64,000 nucleotides of DNA, taken from Alphaproteobacteria bacterium (GTDB lineage: Bacteria > Pseudomonadota > Alphaproteobacteria > Micavibrionales > Micavibrionaceae). This document shows, in pieces, positions 9,456 through 18,804 of the stretch. The notes beneath the pieces are model-generated. The model was not told the origin of the DNA, did not search any database, and was given only the letters and a program-made list of their open reading frames with translations. Position numbers and translations under genes: made by a program. The stretch is taken from assembly GCA_023384135.1 (NCBI GenBank), contig JAHDXS010000003.1, positions 124,001 through 188,000 of the forward strand, given 5' to 3'. Within the stretch, counting starts at the first letter, position 1. Every line of letters starts with the position of its first letter.

Positions 9456-10631
9456 TCAAGGCCCGGTCTGCGCGTCATCCCCGCCGTGTATAAGGCTGGC
9501 GCGGTTTCCCGGCAACCTGCGCACCCGTCCGGCCAGCTCAAGTTCGAGCAGCACCGATTGGACCGCAGACACTGTCAAATGACACGCCCGGATCAATTCG
9601 TCAATATTTATCGGGCTGAAGGACAAATGGGAAAGAACGGATTCCCGCGCATCTTCGCCCGGCGCCTCCTCAAACCCTGTGGGGCTTGAAAGCGTGTCGG
9701 AGACGGGCAGGGGCGCACGAAAACTCTGCCCCGAAAAGCTCATCAGCGCCTCCAGAACGTCTTCCGCCCCGCGTATCAGGGTCGCCCCCTCGCGGATCAG
9801 GTGGTTCGGCCCCGCCGCGCGCGGATCGAGCGGCGATCCGGGCACGGCGTAAACGTCCCGCCCCTGTTCCCCGGCCAGCCGCGCGGTAATCAGCGAGCCC
9901 GAGCGCATCGTGGCCTCGACGACCGCGACCCCCTTGGAAAGCCCCGAAACGATCCGGTTCCGGCGCGGAAAACTCTGAGCGAACGGCTTCTGGCCGAATT
10001 TACTCTCCGCCACGACAAGTCCGTGCTCCGCCACGCGCTGATAAAGGTCTGTATTTTCCTCGGGATAGATCACGTCGATCCCGCCCGCCACGACGGCGAT
10101 GGTTCCGGTATCGAGCGACCCTTGATGCGCCGCCGTGTCGATCCCCCGCGCCAGGCCCGAGGCGATCACGAACCCGCGCTGCCCCAGATCCCGCGCCAGC
10201 TTTTCGGCGAATTTCCGGCCATTCAGGGATGCGTTCCGCGCCCCCACGATTCCCACGCACGGGCGGTTGAGCAGCTCAACCTTGCCCAGAACGCTCAGCA
10301 CGGGCGGCGCGTCGTCCAGCGTCGAAAGCGCCAGCGGATATTCGGCGCACGCCGCCGTCACGATCCGCCCGCCAAATTTTTGAAGCGCTTTGAATTCGCG
10401 CTCCGACTCGGTGCGCGAGGGCGGGGTGAGGGGCTTGGCCCGACCGCCGCGGCGCGAAAGCTCGGGCAGCGCCTCAAGGGCCTTCGCCGCCGATCCGTAC
10501 CGCGCGATGAGTTGATAAAACGTGACCGGGCCGACATTCTCCGTGCGCGTCAGGCGCAGCCAGTCGATAAGGTCGGTCTCGGAAAGTGCCCGGGCATCCG
10601 GGCTTGGTCTTGAAATCTGGAAACGTGCCAT
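9456..10631 (-). CDS. dprA: DNA-processing protein DprA
   Basis: DprA protects incoming single-stranded DNA and loads RecA during natural transformation. Seen here are an N-terminal helical SAM-like domain (about 20-75), the Rossmann-like core with GIVGARN and SGLARGIDTAAH, a basic PRRNRI segment, and a C-terminal winged helix (about 320-380). The 391-residue length is typical of proteobacteria. Its place upstream of topA and downstream of plsY is conserved in alphaproteobacteria. No other competence gene is in the window, so its presence alone does not prove transformability. Confidence 0.95.
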   Translation of the reverse strand: MARFQISRPSPDARALSETDLIDWLRLTRTENVGPVTFYQLIARYGSAAKALEALPELSRRGGRAKPLTPPSRTESEREFKALQKFGGRIVTAACAEYPLALSTLDDAPPVLSVLGKVELLNRPCVGIVGARNASLNGRKFAEKLARDLGQRGFVIASGLARGIDTAAHQGSLDTGTIAVVAGGIDVIYPEENTDLYQRVAEHGLVVAESKFGQKPFAQSFPRRNRIVSGLSKGVAVVEATMRSGSLITARLAGEQGRDVYAVPGSPLDPRAAGPNHLIREGATLIRGAEDVLEALMSFSGQSFRAPLPVSDTLSSPTGFEEAPGEDARESVLSHLSFSPINIDELIRACHLTVSAVQSVLLELELAGRVRRLPGNRASLIHGGDDAQTGP

Positions 10632-10722
10632 GAAAACCGCTTGGAAGAATGAATGACGGCTCTAAGAGTGTCATTGAAGTTGCGCTATGACAATCCCTTA
10701 AGGTCAAGAAAGCCGCAGCCAG

Positions 10723-11535
10723 TCACAACTCGCTTGGCGTCTGCGCGTCTTCGTGATGATTGGCTGCTTCCATCTTTTTGGCCCCGATCTTCGGTTCCTC
10801 ACCCTTCAGCAGGCGCTTGATATTCGCGGCATGCCGCGCCCAGACGAGCAGGGCGATCAAAGCGCACACGCCCGCTGGATGAGCGCCGTAAACCAACAGC
10901 GTGACCACGGGCGCGACCGCCACAGCGGCGAGCGCCGCAAGAGACGAATATTTAAAAATAAGCGCCATAAGCAACCATGTCGCGCATGCCGACAATCCGG
11001 CATGCGGCACAGCGACCAGCAAAACGCCCAAAGCCGTCGCCACGCCCTTCCCCCCCTTGAATTTCAGCCAGATCGGAAAGCAATGCCCGAGGATGGCTAA
11101 TAAACCCATGAAGAGAAGAACTTCTTTGTTTTCAATTACATAGTCAAGACAATGTGCAGAATACGCACACTCACCGGGCGCGTTATTGCGCCCGCTGTCA
11201 GTTACATAGTCAACACAATGTGAAGGAAGCGCACACACAACAGCCGAAACAAATAGAATAGGCAGTGATCCCTTAACGCTATCAAGAAGAAGTGTTGCTA
11301 AAGCAAGCTTTTTATTGCCTGTCCTAAGTACGTTTGTAGCTCCGATGTTACCAGAACCAGTCTTGCGGATGTCGCCATAACCGCAAAGTCGCGTAAGCAG
11401 AAGACCAAAAGGAATAGAGCCAATAAAATAGGCGGAATAAATGCCGACAGCAAAAGCGGCATCAAGCCCCCCATCGCTGAATATCATTCCTTGAGCCAAA
11501 GCCTGAAGATCTGAGCTACCAGCGGCCACAGTCAC
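10723..11535 (-). CDS. plsY: Glycerol-3-phosphate acyltransferase PlsY with in-frame insertion
   Basis: PlsY is an inner-membrane enzyme that acylates glycerol-3-phosphate from acyl-phosphate, the first step of phospholipid synthesis. The conserved motifs are present: GSIPFG, the glycine-rich GSGNIGATNVLR and KGGKGVAT. At 270 residues it is clearly longer than the usual 195-220. Much of the excess is a segment of about 35 residues between the second and third membrane segments, encoded by palindromic repeats at 11136-11236. The 5' half is AT-rich and the 3' half GC-rich. The GTG start overlaps the pyrB stop by 3 bases. Function is probably kept, since the motifs and frame are intact. Confidence 0.93.
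   Translation of the reverse strand: MTVAAGSSDLQALAQGMIFSDGGLDAAFAVGIYSAYFIGSIPFGLLLTRLCGYGDIRKTGSGNIGATNVLRTGNKKLALATLLLDSVKGSLPILFVSAVVCALPSHCVDYVTDSGRNNAPGECAYSAHCLDYVIENKEVLLFMGLLAILGHCFPIWLKFKGGKGVATALGVLLVAVPHAGLSACATWLLMALIFKYSSLAALAAVAVAPVVTLLVYGAHPAGVCALIALLVWARHAANIKRLLKGEEPKIGAKKMEAANHHEDAQTPSEL
11136..11236. repeat. Palindromic direct-repeat insertion inside plsY
   Basis: Two 35-base imperfect direct repeats (11136-11170 and 11202-11236) lie 66 bases apart, so the reading frame is kept. Each begins with a near-palindrome (ACATAGTC-AA-GACAATGT in the first copy). Between them, CGGGCGC at 11175-11181 pairs with GCGCCCG at 11188-11194. They encode similar peptides (SHCVDYVTDS and AHCLDYVIEN) in a loop between membrane segments. 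Confidence 0.75.
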
Positions 11536-12440
11536 CCCCCCAGCAAAATATCCAGCACCGCCATCCGCGTGGGGATTCCATTCGCCACCTGCTTGCGCAG
11601 CAGGCTCCGCTCCGGGTCGTCCGCCACCTCGTCGGCGATCTCCAGCCCCCGGTTCATCGGGCCGGGATGCATGACCAGCGCGTCCTTCTTGGCGTGCTTC
11701 AGCCGCTCGGCGGTCAGCCCGTACTTGCGGAAAAACGCCGCATCGTCAGGGATCAGCGAGCGCTCCATCCGTTCCTTCTGGATGCGCAGCATCATCACGA
11801 TATCCGCGCCCTCGATCCCCTCTTCAAGGCTCGTAAAGCGGGGAATGCCCTCAACGGCCAGCTTCTCGGGCATCAGCATTTCCGGCGCGACCACGCGCAC
11901 CTTCGCCCCCATTTTGGAAAGCAGGAGAATATTGGAATTGGCAACGCGGCTATGGGCGACATCGCCGCAAATGGCGACCTCAAGCCCTTCCAGCTTGCCC
12001 TTTTCCTGCTCCATCGTCAGCGCGTCCAGAAGCGCCTGCGTCGGATGCTCGCGCCAGCTGTCGCCCGCATTGATGACCGGGCACGTCACCCGGCTGGCCA
12101 CAAACCCCGGCGCGCCGTATTCATGGTGGCGGATGATGATGGCGTCCGGCTCCATCGCGCCCAGCGTGTCGATCGTGTCGGTGAACGTCTCGTCCTTCTT
12201 CAGAGAGCTGAACTCCGCGTTCCAGTTGACGACATCCGCGCCCAGCCGTTTGGCCGCCATGTCGAACGAGGTCACGGTCCGCGTGGAGGTCTCAAAGAAA
12301 AGGGTCAGGACGATCTTGTTCTCAAGCTTTTCGCGGTCCCACTGGCCGCCCTCCAGCGCCCGAGCGTAATACGCCGCGCGGTCCAGAATGTTGCGGATCT
12401 GATCCGCGTCGAGGTCGCTGATGCCCAGAAGATGTTTCAT
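11532..12440 (-). CDS. pyrB: Aspartate carbamoyltransferase catalytic chain
   Basis: PyrB joins carbamoyl phosphate and aspartate in the second step of pyrimidine synthesis. The carbamoyl-phosphate site FETSTRTVTSF, the RHHEYG region and MHPGPMNRG near the end are all present. With ATG 12440 the protein has 302 residues and starts MKHLLGI, close to the usual family start. An in-frame TTG at 12503 would add 21 residues. In many alphaproteobacteria pyrC sits between pyrB and plsY. Here plsY follows directly with an overlap, so pyrC must be elsewhere. Confidence 0.95.
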   Translation of the reverse strand: MKHLLGISDLDADQIRNILDRAAYYARALEGGQWDREKLENKIVLTLFFETSTRTVTSFDMAAKRLGADVVNWNAEFSSLKKDETFTDTIDTLGAMEPDAIIIRHHEYGAPGFVASRVTCPVINAGDSWREHPTQALLDALTMEQEKGKLEGLEVAICGDVAHSRVANSNILLLSKMGAKVRVVAPEMLMPEKLAVEGIPRFTSLEEGIEGADIVMMLRIQKERMERSLIPDDAAFFRKYGLTAERLKHAKKDALVMHPGPMNRGLEIADEVADDPERSLLRKQVANGIPTRMAVLDILLGG

Positions 12441-12529
12441 GATGCTACAAGGAAAAGCATATTCCCCCGCAACTTTCCAGAGGAAAGATTGTAGCTGACT
12501 CAAATCGTCCCGATGCTAAAATCAACCCC

Positions 12530-13636
12530 ATGTTCAAAAAGTTCATAGAAATAATATTAATATTGACGCTCGGAGTGCCGCTCGCGATTTTCTTAATCAT
12601 GTATCCGCCCTCAAGCTTTATAAAATCACGGGCTCAGATCGAGTTTCTGAAAAATCTTCAGCAACAGCTGGATGAGGGAAAAACCACGATAAAGCTGGAG
12701 GATATCCTGCCCAAAACAGACTGGGACCGCGTGTGCGCGATCCCTCCATACGCCTTTAGCCCCTATTTTTCTGAGAGCGCCAAAATACAGAAATACTATG
12801 GAACCGCCCCCGCGCCATGGCGCATCATGCTCCCTGATCCCTACGACGCCCGATATATTTACAGCTTTGCGTGCTTAAAGGAAAACCGCATCGCCTGCCA
12901 GGTTACGCTTCAAGTGAATAGTCGTGTCTCTTGGGAACGGGGAATCGAGGTTGACGCGCCCTCGGTCATGGCCATGGGAGAACGCGTATACATCGCTAAT
13001 GAGATGATCTACTTGGAACGGAGTGAATCGCCCTGTCTTGAGCGCTCGCAAGCCCATATAGCCTTTGAAGGCAAAAGCACATGGGTGATCAAAAACACCC
13101 GGCCCCGCAGGACCGAAATCCATAAAATCCCGCCTATTATTAGAGTCTTGTTAAGCGGCAGGGCGTATCATGCTTATTATTGTCATAATAATATTTTTTG
13201 GCCAAGCATGCCCCGTAAGCCTTTTGTTTGTAATGAATTTTTATTTGATCAACCGTGTGTGAAAATGGATAAATCCCCGAAAATTCTCGTTGTGGAAGAC
13301 AACGATTTCGTGCGCATGCAGCTCGCCCGCTTCCTTGAGGAGGAGGGGTTTGAAACCGCTCTCTCCCGCGACGGGGAGGAGGCGATCCGCGCGATGGACG
13401 ATGATATCGGCTTGGCGGTGGTCGATCTGCGCATGCAACCGATGGACGGCATGGAGTTCATCCGTTGCCTCAAGGCGATGGACCGCCATGTCCCCGTAAT
13501 CGTTGTGACCGGGTACGACACGGGCGGCCTCCAGCGCGAACCCGTAATGTGGGGCGTCGGCGCGATCTTGCAGAAACCCGTCTCGCGCGAAACGCTGGTC
13601 GAGACCGTGACCCGCGTCTTGGGGAAACGGGCATAA
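12530..13636 (+). CDS. Orphan membrane-anchored protein fused in frame to a receiver domain
   Basis: Two unlike halves share one open frame. Residues 1-24 form a membrane anchor; about 25-190 is an unrecognised, probably periplasmic domain with paired cysteines (C115, C123) and a DWDRVCAIPPYA motif. Residues 246-368 are a full receiver domain (VVEDND acidic pocket, VVDLRMQP phosphoacceptor, QKPVS lysine). The stretch between (about 190-245) reads like translated intergenic DNA. A receiver outside the membrane would not work, so I suspect two genes, with the receiver starting at ATG 13265 and the first gene having lost its stop. Neither half can be named. Confidence 0.7.
   Translation: MFKKFIEIILILTLGVPLAIFLIMYPPSSFIKSRAQIEFLKNLQQQLDEGKTTIKLEDILPKTDWDRVCAIPPYAFSPYFSESAKIQKYYGTAPAPWRIMLPDPYDARYIYSFACLKENRIACQVTLQVNSRVSWERGIEVDAPSVMAMGERVYIANEMIYLERSESPCLERSQAHIAFEGKSTWVIKNTRPRRTEIHKIPPIIRVLLSGRAYHAYYCHNNIFWPSMPRKPFVCNEFLFDQPCVKMDKSPKILVVEDNDFVRMQLARFLEEEGFETALSRDGEEAIRAMDDDIGLAVVDLRMQPMDGMEFIRCLKAMDRHVPVIVVTGYDTGGLQREPVMWGVGAILQKPVSRETLVETVTRVLGKRA
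13174..13191. repeat. Short AT-rich inverted repeat before the receiver part
   Basis: TTATTAT at 13174-13180 pairs with ATAATAA at 13185-13191 around TGTC. It lies 74 bases before ATG 13265 inside the open frame of 12530-13636. This suits an operator or promoter-region element for a separate receiver gene. Function is inferred only from position. Confidence 0.4.
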
Positions 13637-13644
13637 GCCCGGTT

Positions 13645-15648
13645 TTAGGTGTTTGCCCCGCCCGTAAGCCCCTCAATCTCAACGCGCGCCCTCCCGAACT
13701 CCCGCACCGCCGCCACGATCAAATTCGCGCAGGGCCGCTCGTCCAGCGCGGCCATCTCGATCTGCGCCGCCAGAGAGCCGAGCTGCGAACAGCAGGCCGA
13801 CCGCGCCGCGCCCTTGAGGCTGTGCGCGACCTCGGCAAGGGTGGTAAAATTCTGGCTGCTCTCCGCCGCCGCCAGCCGCGTGACCAGCGGATCGGTGGTC
13901 CGCACGAAGGTTTTGAGCATCTCGACGGCGCTCTGGTCGAACGCGCCCATCTGCGCCACCACGCAATCTCGGTCCAGCGCGGGCAGGCTCTTGCCGCTGT
14001 GATACTGTACCTCCCGCGAGGGGCGCGTCAGACCGGCCGCCTCCGCATCCCCGGGGTCCAGAAGCCCCCACCGGATCAAAAGCCGCCGCAACTGCCCCAG
14101 CGTCACAGGCTTCACCAGTGATTCGTCAAACCCCTGATCGAGATACGCGTCCCGCCCCGACATCATCACATCCGCACTCAGCGCGATAATCGGCAGCCGC
14201 GCGCCTGTGCGCGTCTCCCGGTCCCGGATCGCCCGCACCAGCGCATACCCGTCCATGTCCGGCATGTGCAGATCGGTAATCAGCAGATTGAACGTCCGCG
14301 TGTCGAGAAGCTGAAGCGCCTCCTGCCCCGAAAGCGCGAACTCGGTCTGTACCCCAAGCTTCTCGCACTGGCGGTAAAGGATATCCCGCACGCTTTCCGT
14401 ATCCTCCGCGATCAGGATCCGGCACACATCGCCCGGAGCCGAAAGCGCGCTCGGCCGGTTGCGGATATGCGCCGCCTTTACCACGGCCTTGCCCAGACCG
14501 ACCCGGCTGGCGGGCTTCGTAAGGTAGGCCGCGCCCAGCGTCTTGAGCGACTGCACGAGGCCCGGATCGTTGCGCACAGTGTACATCACCAGCCCCATGA
14601 AGGGCCGCACCGCGTAAAATTCCTGCAGCAGATGCACCCCCAGCCCGTCGGGCAGGCTCTGGTCCACCACCGCCACGTCGAACGGCATCCGCCGCGCCAG
14701 CTCAAGCCCTTCCTCGTAGGTCGCACAGCTTTCAACCTTTGCGCCCATCGAGCGCAGCGAGTTGGCGATCTCCTTCGATCCCTGCGGATGGCTGTCCACC
14801 GACAGCACGGAAATCCCCTCAAGGTCCGGCAGGCTGACCGTATTCATGCCCGTCCCGACTTCCTGCGTGGGAACCTCGAACCAGAAAGTCGATCCCGCGC
14901 CCTCCTCGCTGACCACGCCGATTTTACCGTGCATCAGTTCCACCAGTTTTTTGCAGATCGAAAGCCCCAGCCCGGCGCCCCCGTGCTTGCGCGTGGTCGT
15001 CTGCCCGGCCTGATAGAACGGCTGGAACAGGCGCGCCTGAACCTCGGTGGGCATGCCGATCCCCGTATCGGCGACCTCGAAACGGAGACCGATCCCGTCG
15101 GCGGGCGGGGGCAGGGACTGGCAGGCCCGCGAAACCCGGATCATCACGGTGCCCTGCCGCGTGAATTTGAGGGCGTTCACAGCCAAATTCATCAAAATCT
15201 GCCGCAGGCGTCGCGGATCGCCGATAATGACCTGCGGCACGTCCGCCCCGATATCGCTCAGAATCTGGACCTTCGTGTCGGTCTTCGCCTTGTTGGCCGA
15301 AAGCGCCTCGATGATCCCGTGGACCAGAAGCCGCACCGGAACCTCGAACCGGTCAAGCTCCAGCTTGTGCGCCTCGATCTTGAGTACGTCCAGAACGTCG
15401 TCCAGAACGGCCAGAAGCTCGCTGGCCGCGTTTTTGGCGGTTTTGGTCATGGTATGGATGCTGGGCGGCGCCTCTTCCTGCCCGATCAGCTCCAGCATCC
15501 CGTAGATGGTTTGCAAAGGCGTGCGGATCTCGTGGCTCACCATCGCCAGAAAGCCCGATTTCATCTCCGCCAGCGCCTTCGCCTCGTCCGCCGCGCGGCG
15601 CAGGTCGGCAAAACTCTCGTCAGGAAAGGATTCCGTAGGATCGGCCAT
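13645..15648 (-). CDS. Hybrid sensor histidine kinase with two receivers and Hpt
   Basis: This 667-residue signalling protein has, in order, a HisKA dimerisation domain (phosphoaccepting H39 in VSHEIRTPL), HATPase ([24 protein letters not shown]), receiver 1 (about 280-390), receiver 2 (about 410-530, [11 protein letters not shown]) and a C-terminal Hpt domain with HSLKG. It thus holds a complete His-Asp-His phosphorelay. No membrane or sensory domain precedes HisKA, so the input must come from a partner or from receiver 1. It converges on the receiver-bearing gene ending at 13636, only 8 bases away, which is a likely output partner. I start at ATG 15648; TTG 15678 is possible. Confidence 0.92.
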   Translation of the reverse strand: MADPTESFPDESFADLRRAADEAKALAEMKSGFLAMVSHEIRTPLQTIYGMLELIGQEEAPPSIHTMTKTAKNAASELLAVLDDVLDVLKIEAHKLELDRFEVPVRLLVHGIIEALSANKAKTDTKVQILSDIGADVPQVIIGDPRRLRQILMNLAVNALKFTRQGTVMIRVSRACQSLPPPADGIGLRFEVADTGIGMPTEVQARLFQPFYQAGQTTTRKHGGAGLGLSICKKLVELMHGKIGVVSEEGAGSTFWFEVPTQEVGTGMNTVSLPDLEGISVLSVDSHPQGSKEIANSLRSMGAKVESCATYEEGLELARRMPFDVAVVDQSLPDGLGVHLLQEFYAVRPFMGLVMYTVRNDPGLVQSLKTLGAAYLTKPASRVGLGKAVVKAAHIRNRPSALSAPGDVCRILIAEDTESVRDILYRQCEKLGVQTEFALSGQEALQLLDTRTFNLLITDLHMPDMDGYALVRAIRDRETRTGARLPIIALSADVMMSGRDAYLDQGFDESLVKPVTLGQLRRLLIRWGLLDPGDAEAAGLTRPSREVQYHSGKSLPALDRDCVVAQMGAFDQSAVEMLKTFVRTTDPLVTRLAAAESSQNFTTLAEVAHSLKGAARSACCSQLGSLAAQIEMAALDERPCANLIVAAVREFGRARVEIEGLTGGANT

Positions 15649-15763
15649 GGAAAAATTAAGGACTGTATTGCGGATCAAAAGATTGAAAAAACCTCAACAA
15701 TCCTATAGTAATTCAAGGCTTATGACCATGCATCATAAGTTAATTTGAACGTGAAAGGTCTGA

Positions 15764-16792
15764 ATGATGGGTTACAAGGTTGCAGTGGTAGGCGCGACGG
15801 GCAATGTCGGGATGGAAATCCTGAAAATCCTGCATGAGCGCAATTTCCCCGTGGATGATATCGTAGCGCTGGCCTCCAGCCGCTCCGTCGGCAAGGACGT
15901 GTCCTTTGGCGACGATACGGTTAAGGTGCGCGATCTCGCGACCTTCGACTTCAAGGGAATCGACATTGCGCTGTCTTCCCCCGGCGGCAAGGTCTCGGCG
16001 GAATATTCGCCCAAGGCGGCGAAGGCCGGAGCGGTTGTGATCGACAACACCAGCTATTGGCGTATGGACCCCGACGTGCCCCTGATCGTGCCCGAAGTGA
16101 ACCCGCACGCGATCGCCGAGCACACGAAAAAGAACATCATCGCCAACCCCAACTGCTCGACCATCCAGATGGTTGTGGCACTGAAGCCCATTCACGACGC
16201 GGCCAAAATCAAGCGCGTGGTGGTCTCGACCTACCAGTCCGTCTCCGGCACCGGCAAGGCCGCGATGGATGAACTGTTCGACCAGACCAAGGGCATCTAC
16301 ATGAATCAATCGCCCCACCCTTCGGTCTATCCGAAGCAGATCGCCTTCAACCTGATCCCCCAGATCGACGTGTTCATGGAGGACGGCAAGACCAAGGAAG
16401 AATGGAAGATGGTCGTGGAAACCAAAAAAATCCTCGACCCAAGCATTAAGGTCTGCGCCCATTGCGTGCGCGTACCCGTGTTCATCAGCCATTCCGAGAT
16501 GATCAACGTCGAATGCGAACGCGAAATCACCGCCGATCAGGCCCGCGAACTCTGGCGCGAGTTTGAGGGGATCAGCGTCGTGGACGATGCCGCTGAGGGC
16601 CGCGAATACATCACCCCGCTCGAAATTCAGGGCGAGGACGACGTGTTCGTCAGCCGCATCCGCGAGGACGAGTCCGTCGATAACGGCCTCAGCTTCTGGT
16701 GCGTCTCCGACAACCTGCGCAAGGGCGCGGCGTTGAACGCGGTTCAGATCGCCGAACTCCTGACCCGCAAGAGCGCGAAGGCCGCCGCTTAA
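15764..16792 (+). CDS. asd: Aspartate-semialdehyde dehydrogenase
   Basis: Asd reduces aspartyl phosphate to aspartate semialdehyde, the branch point to lysine, diaminopimelate, threonine and methionine. Visible are the NADP-binding start (VVGATGNVGMEI), the catalytic cysteine in NPNCSTIQ, the QSVSGTGKAAMDEL segment and the histidine region RVPVFISHSE. The 342-residue length is standard. It is a monocistronic-looking gene, or leads into the small membrane protein gene 15 bases downstream. Confidence 0.97.
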   Translation: MMGYKVAVVGATGNVGMEILKILHERNFPVDDIVALASSRSVGKDVSFGDDTVKVRDLATFDFKGIDIALSSPGGKVSAEYSPKAAKAGAVVIDNTSYWRMDPDVPLIVPEVNPHAIAEHTKKNIIANPNCSTIQMVVALKPIHDAAKIKRVVVSTYQSVSGTGKAAMDELFDQTKGIYMNQSPHPSVYPKQIAFNLIPQIDVFMEDGKTKEEWKMVVETKKILDPSIKVCAHCVRVPVFISHSEMINVECEREITADQARELWREFEGISVVDDAAEGREYITPLEIQGEDDVFVSRIREDESVDNGLSFWCVSDNLRKGAALNAVQIAELLTRKSAKAAA

Positions 16793-16807
16793 CCCGGCTG
16801 AAAACTC

Positions 16808-17305
16808 GTGAATGACGCGATGCTCATCGCCGCTGCGGCCTGTGCCTATATGCCGTTGGCTCTTACGTTCGTCTTGTACGCGCGCGCCAAACGCTATCCC
16901 TACGCCCTGCAGGTCTTCACCGACTCGCTCCGCAAGGTGGGCGGGCAGGTGACAACGGCATCCTTCCTTATGGCATTCCCGGCGGTGTACCTGCTCTTGT
17001 TTGACGAACATTTGACCGCGCAAATCGAATGGAAGAAAAGCGCCACGGCGGCGCTGTTCCTCGCATGGCTGACGGCGTATCCGTTGACGCTTGTAACATT
17101 TCACGCGCTGCGGACCGCCCTCCAGCGAACGGAACCTTACGCTCTGCCTTATTCTGCTACGGCAAATATCGGCTACGATATTCTAAAGCACACGTTTCTG
17201 GCCGCGCTCTTTTTCATCGGCGTTTATGCGGGCGGTCAAACGCTCCATCCAGAAAAACTGATGATTATAAAAAACACGATCGCGCAGATCAGAATCGCGA
17301 GTTAG
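16808..17305 (+). CDS. Small integral membrane protein, unknown
   Basis: I do not recognise this 165-residue protein. It has about four hydrophobic segments (roughly residues 2-24, 48-66, 78-97 and 127-145), so it should be an inner-membrane protein. The start is GTG 16808 or ATG 16820. It follows asd by 15 bases and may be co-transcribed. A MAPEG-like fold was considered from size and topology, but no family motif supports it. Its 3' end overlaps the convergent gene at 17302 by 4 bases. Confidence 0.75.
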   Translation: MNDAMLIAAAACAYMPLALTFVLYARAKRYPYALQVFTDSLRKVGGQVTTASFLMAFPAVYLLLFDEHLTAQIEWKKSATAALFLAWLTAYPLTLVTFHALRTALQRTEPYALPYSATANIGYDILKHTFLAALFFIGVYAGGQTLHPEKLMIIKNTIAQIRIAS

Positions 17306-17970
17306 TAGACATCGATTCCAACAGAAGGCGCACCGTAATCATACTCATAAGCAACATTCGCGCGGGCACCTGTCTGCTCACGCCCCTGATGCTCAACAGC
17401 AGCGTCTATACCGAAAGGATGCTTGATTCCCCTATGCATGAAAATCGCAGGGGCTTTGATATGGATCATATGCCCACCGATCCTGTAACGTAACGGGTCG
17501 CCCTCACTATATATGTTAACGGTGAGAATCGCTGTATCCCTATGCAGGTTACGGCTAATTGATCGTCGATTATCGCTCTGTATGGCAACTTTATGAATAT
17601 GCAGGTCGCCAGGGAGGTTGGCCTCAAGACTTACAGGGCGGTTACTGAGATCGTTGAAAACCCCGCGGCGTGTCGGTACGACAAGATAATCTCCGGGACT
17701 TTTGGATGGTTCGAGCAAAAGTGGCGCGTGCGCCTCAGGGAACATATCGCCGAGATAGCCCTTGGTCTCTTCGTTAAACACGCCTGCAAAGAAGCTGCAA
17801 AGAGCCTTATCGCGTATATTGGCTGTAAATGCCTCAAGAGCTTGCGTGCGGCTCAAGGGAATGAAAGCGAACATTGTGTTTGGATCGCTATTCAGAAGAT
17901 CAAGCCCCTCCTGAACGCTGCTCACACGCCGATACGACTTTCTGTTGGAATTAATCGAACCCTCTGACAA
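17302..17970 (-). CDS. Unknown protein, possible jelly-roll fold
   Basis: The 222-residue product is not recognised. It is soluble-looking, without signal peptide or membrane segments. The C-terminal half (about 120-190) has beta-rich segments with regularly placed histidines (LHIHKVAI, HRDTAIL, MIHIKAPAIFMHRGIKHPFG), reminiscent of cupin or dioxygenase-like metal sites, but this is only an impression. The start appears to be TTG 17970, with an AGGGGTGG just upstream. It converges on the membrane protein gene. Confidence 0.65.
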   Translation of the reverse strand: MSEGSINSNRKSYRRVSSVQEGLDLLNSDPNTMFAFIPLSRTQALEAFTANIRDKALCSFFAGVFNEETKGYLGDMFPEAHAPLLLEPSKSPGDYLVVPTRRGVFNDLSNRPVSLEANLPGDLHIHKVAIQSDNRRSISRNLHRDTAILTVNIYSEGDPLRYRIGGHMIHIKAPAIFMHRGIKHPFGIDAAVEHQGREQTGARANVAYEYDYGAPSVGIDVY

Positions 17971-18084
17971 AAGACCACCCCTAACTAGTTATGATTACAC
18001 CAAAATGTAATCACGGCCGACCCAAAAGTCAAATATTCGAAAGGCGAAGAAATCTATATACGGCTTGACCAAAGCGCGAGGTCT

Positions 18085-18606
18085 TCAATCGCGCAAAATA
18101 TCGATCCCCAAAGCCAGAAGAATTTCGTCAAGCCATTGCATCCACGGGATAAAATGCTTGCCTTTCTTGGGCCGGTTCTCGTCGATACGGATATCGTGCA
18201 GGGTCATTTCGGCCTCTACGACTTTCTGAACATCCTTGCGGATTTCGTCCATGTCCAGCCCGTCCGTGGCCAGCGCATGCAGCCGGTCCAGCAGATCTTG
18301 CTCGGAAGGGTGCAAAACCCCGTCCTTGAAGGCCATCAGCCGGGCGAAATACAAAACCTGGCTGCGGTAATTCGGGTCGTTGATATGTCGGAACAGATCG
18401 CCGATATCCTGCGGAACGTCCAGGTCACGCTCCAGAATCCCGCGCTGTTCGGCGGTTAGGGGCATCCGGTTGGCCAGCGCCGAAACATAGGCGATTTCCT
18501 CCTCCGTGACCACCCCGTCCGCATGGGCCATGGCGATCAGACAGCGCAGCATCGTAAACTTGCTCGTACTGACTTGCGCGGTCCCGAATTCCTTTTTTGT
18601 CTGCAA
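18085..18606 (-). CDS. TerB-like tellurite resistance family protein
   Basis: Residues about 20-110 match the TerB/DjlA-N helical fold. AHADGVVTEEEIAYV and FKDGVLHPSEQDLL are two acidic loop-helix repeats typical of the family. The role of such single TerB proteins is unclear; metal or envelope stress has been proposed. No other ter genes are present. The start is probably TTG 18606, with AGGGGGC five bases upstream; ATG 18552 would give a shorter protein that still has the domain. It is divergent from sdhC. Confidence 0.75.
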   Translation of the reverse strand: MQTKKEFGTAQVSTSKFTMLRCLIAMAHADGVVTEEEIAYVSALANRMPLTAEQRGILERDLDVPQDIGDLFRHINDPNYRSQVLYFARLMAFKDGVLHPSEQDLLDRLHALATDGLDMDEIRKDVQKVVEAEMTLHDIRIDENRPKKGKHFIPWMQWLDEILLALGIDILRD

Positions 18607-18804
18607 GGGTGCCCCCTGAAAAATCGTTGAAAACCTAATAAAAGATTAAAGGACGAAAGCCCCTTACGCTAGAGATTAGCGCCCAGAGATTAAAAAACCC
18701 TTTGCAAAACGTTCCTTTAAGTGATTGAAATCTTTGCCGCAGACTTTATGATGATTACGGTGCGCAAAAGCCACCACAGCCAAACAAAAGGCCTTAGGTA
18801 CAAT

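Noticed and set aside
14266-15708. Long plus-strand frame opposite the hybrid kinase (480 codons)
   Set aside because: Composition is Arg/His/Gln-rich as usual for antisense frames, and the kinase domains on the minus strand are complete.
16808-17305. MAPEG-family assignment for the four-helix protein
   Set aside because: Size and topology agree but none of the conserved MAPEG residues could be found.
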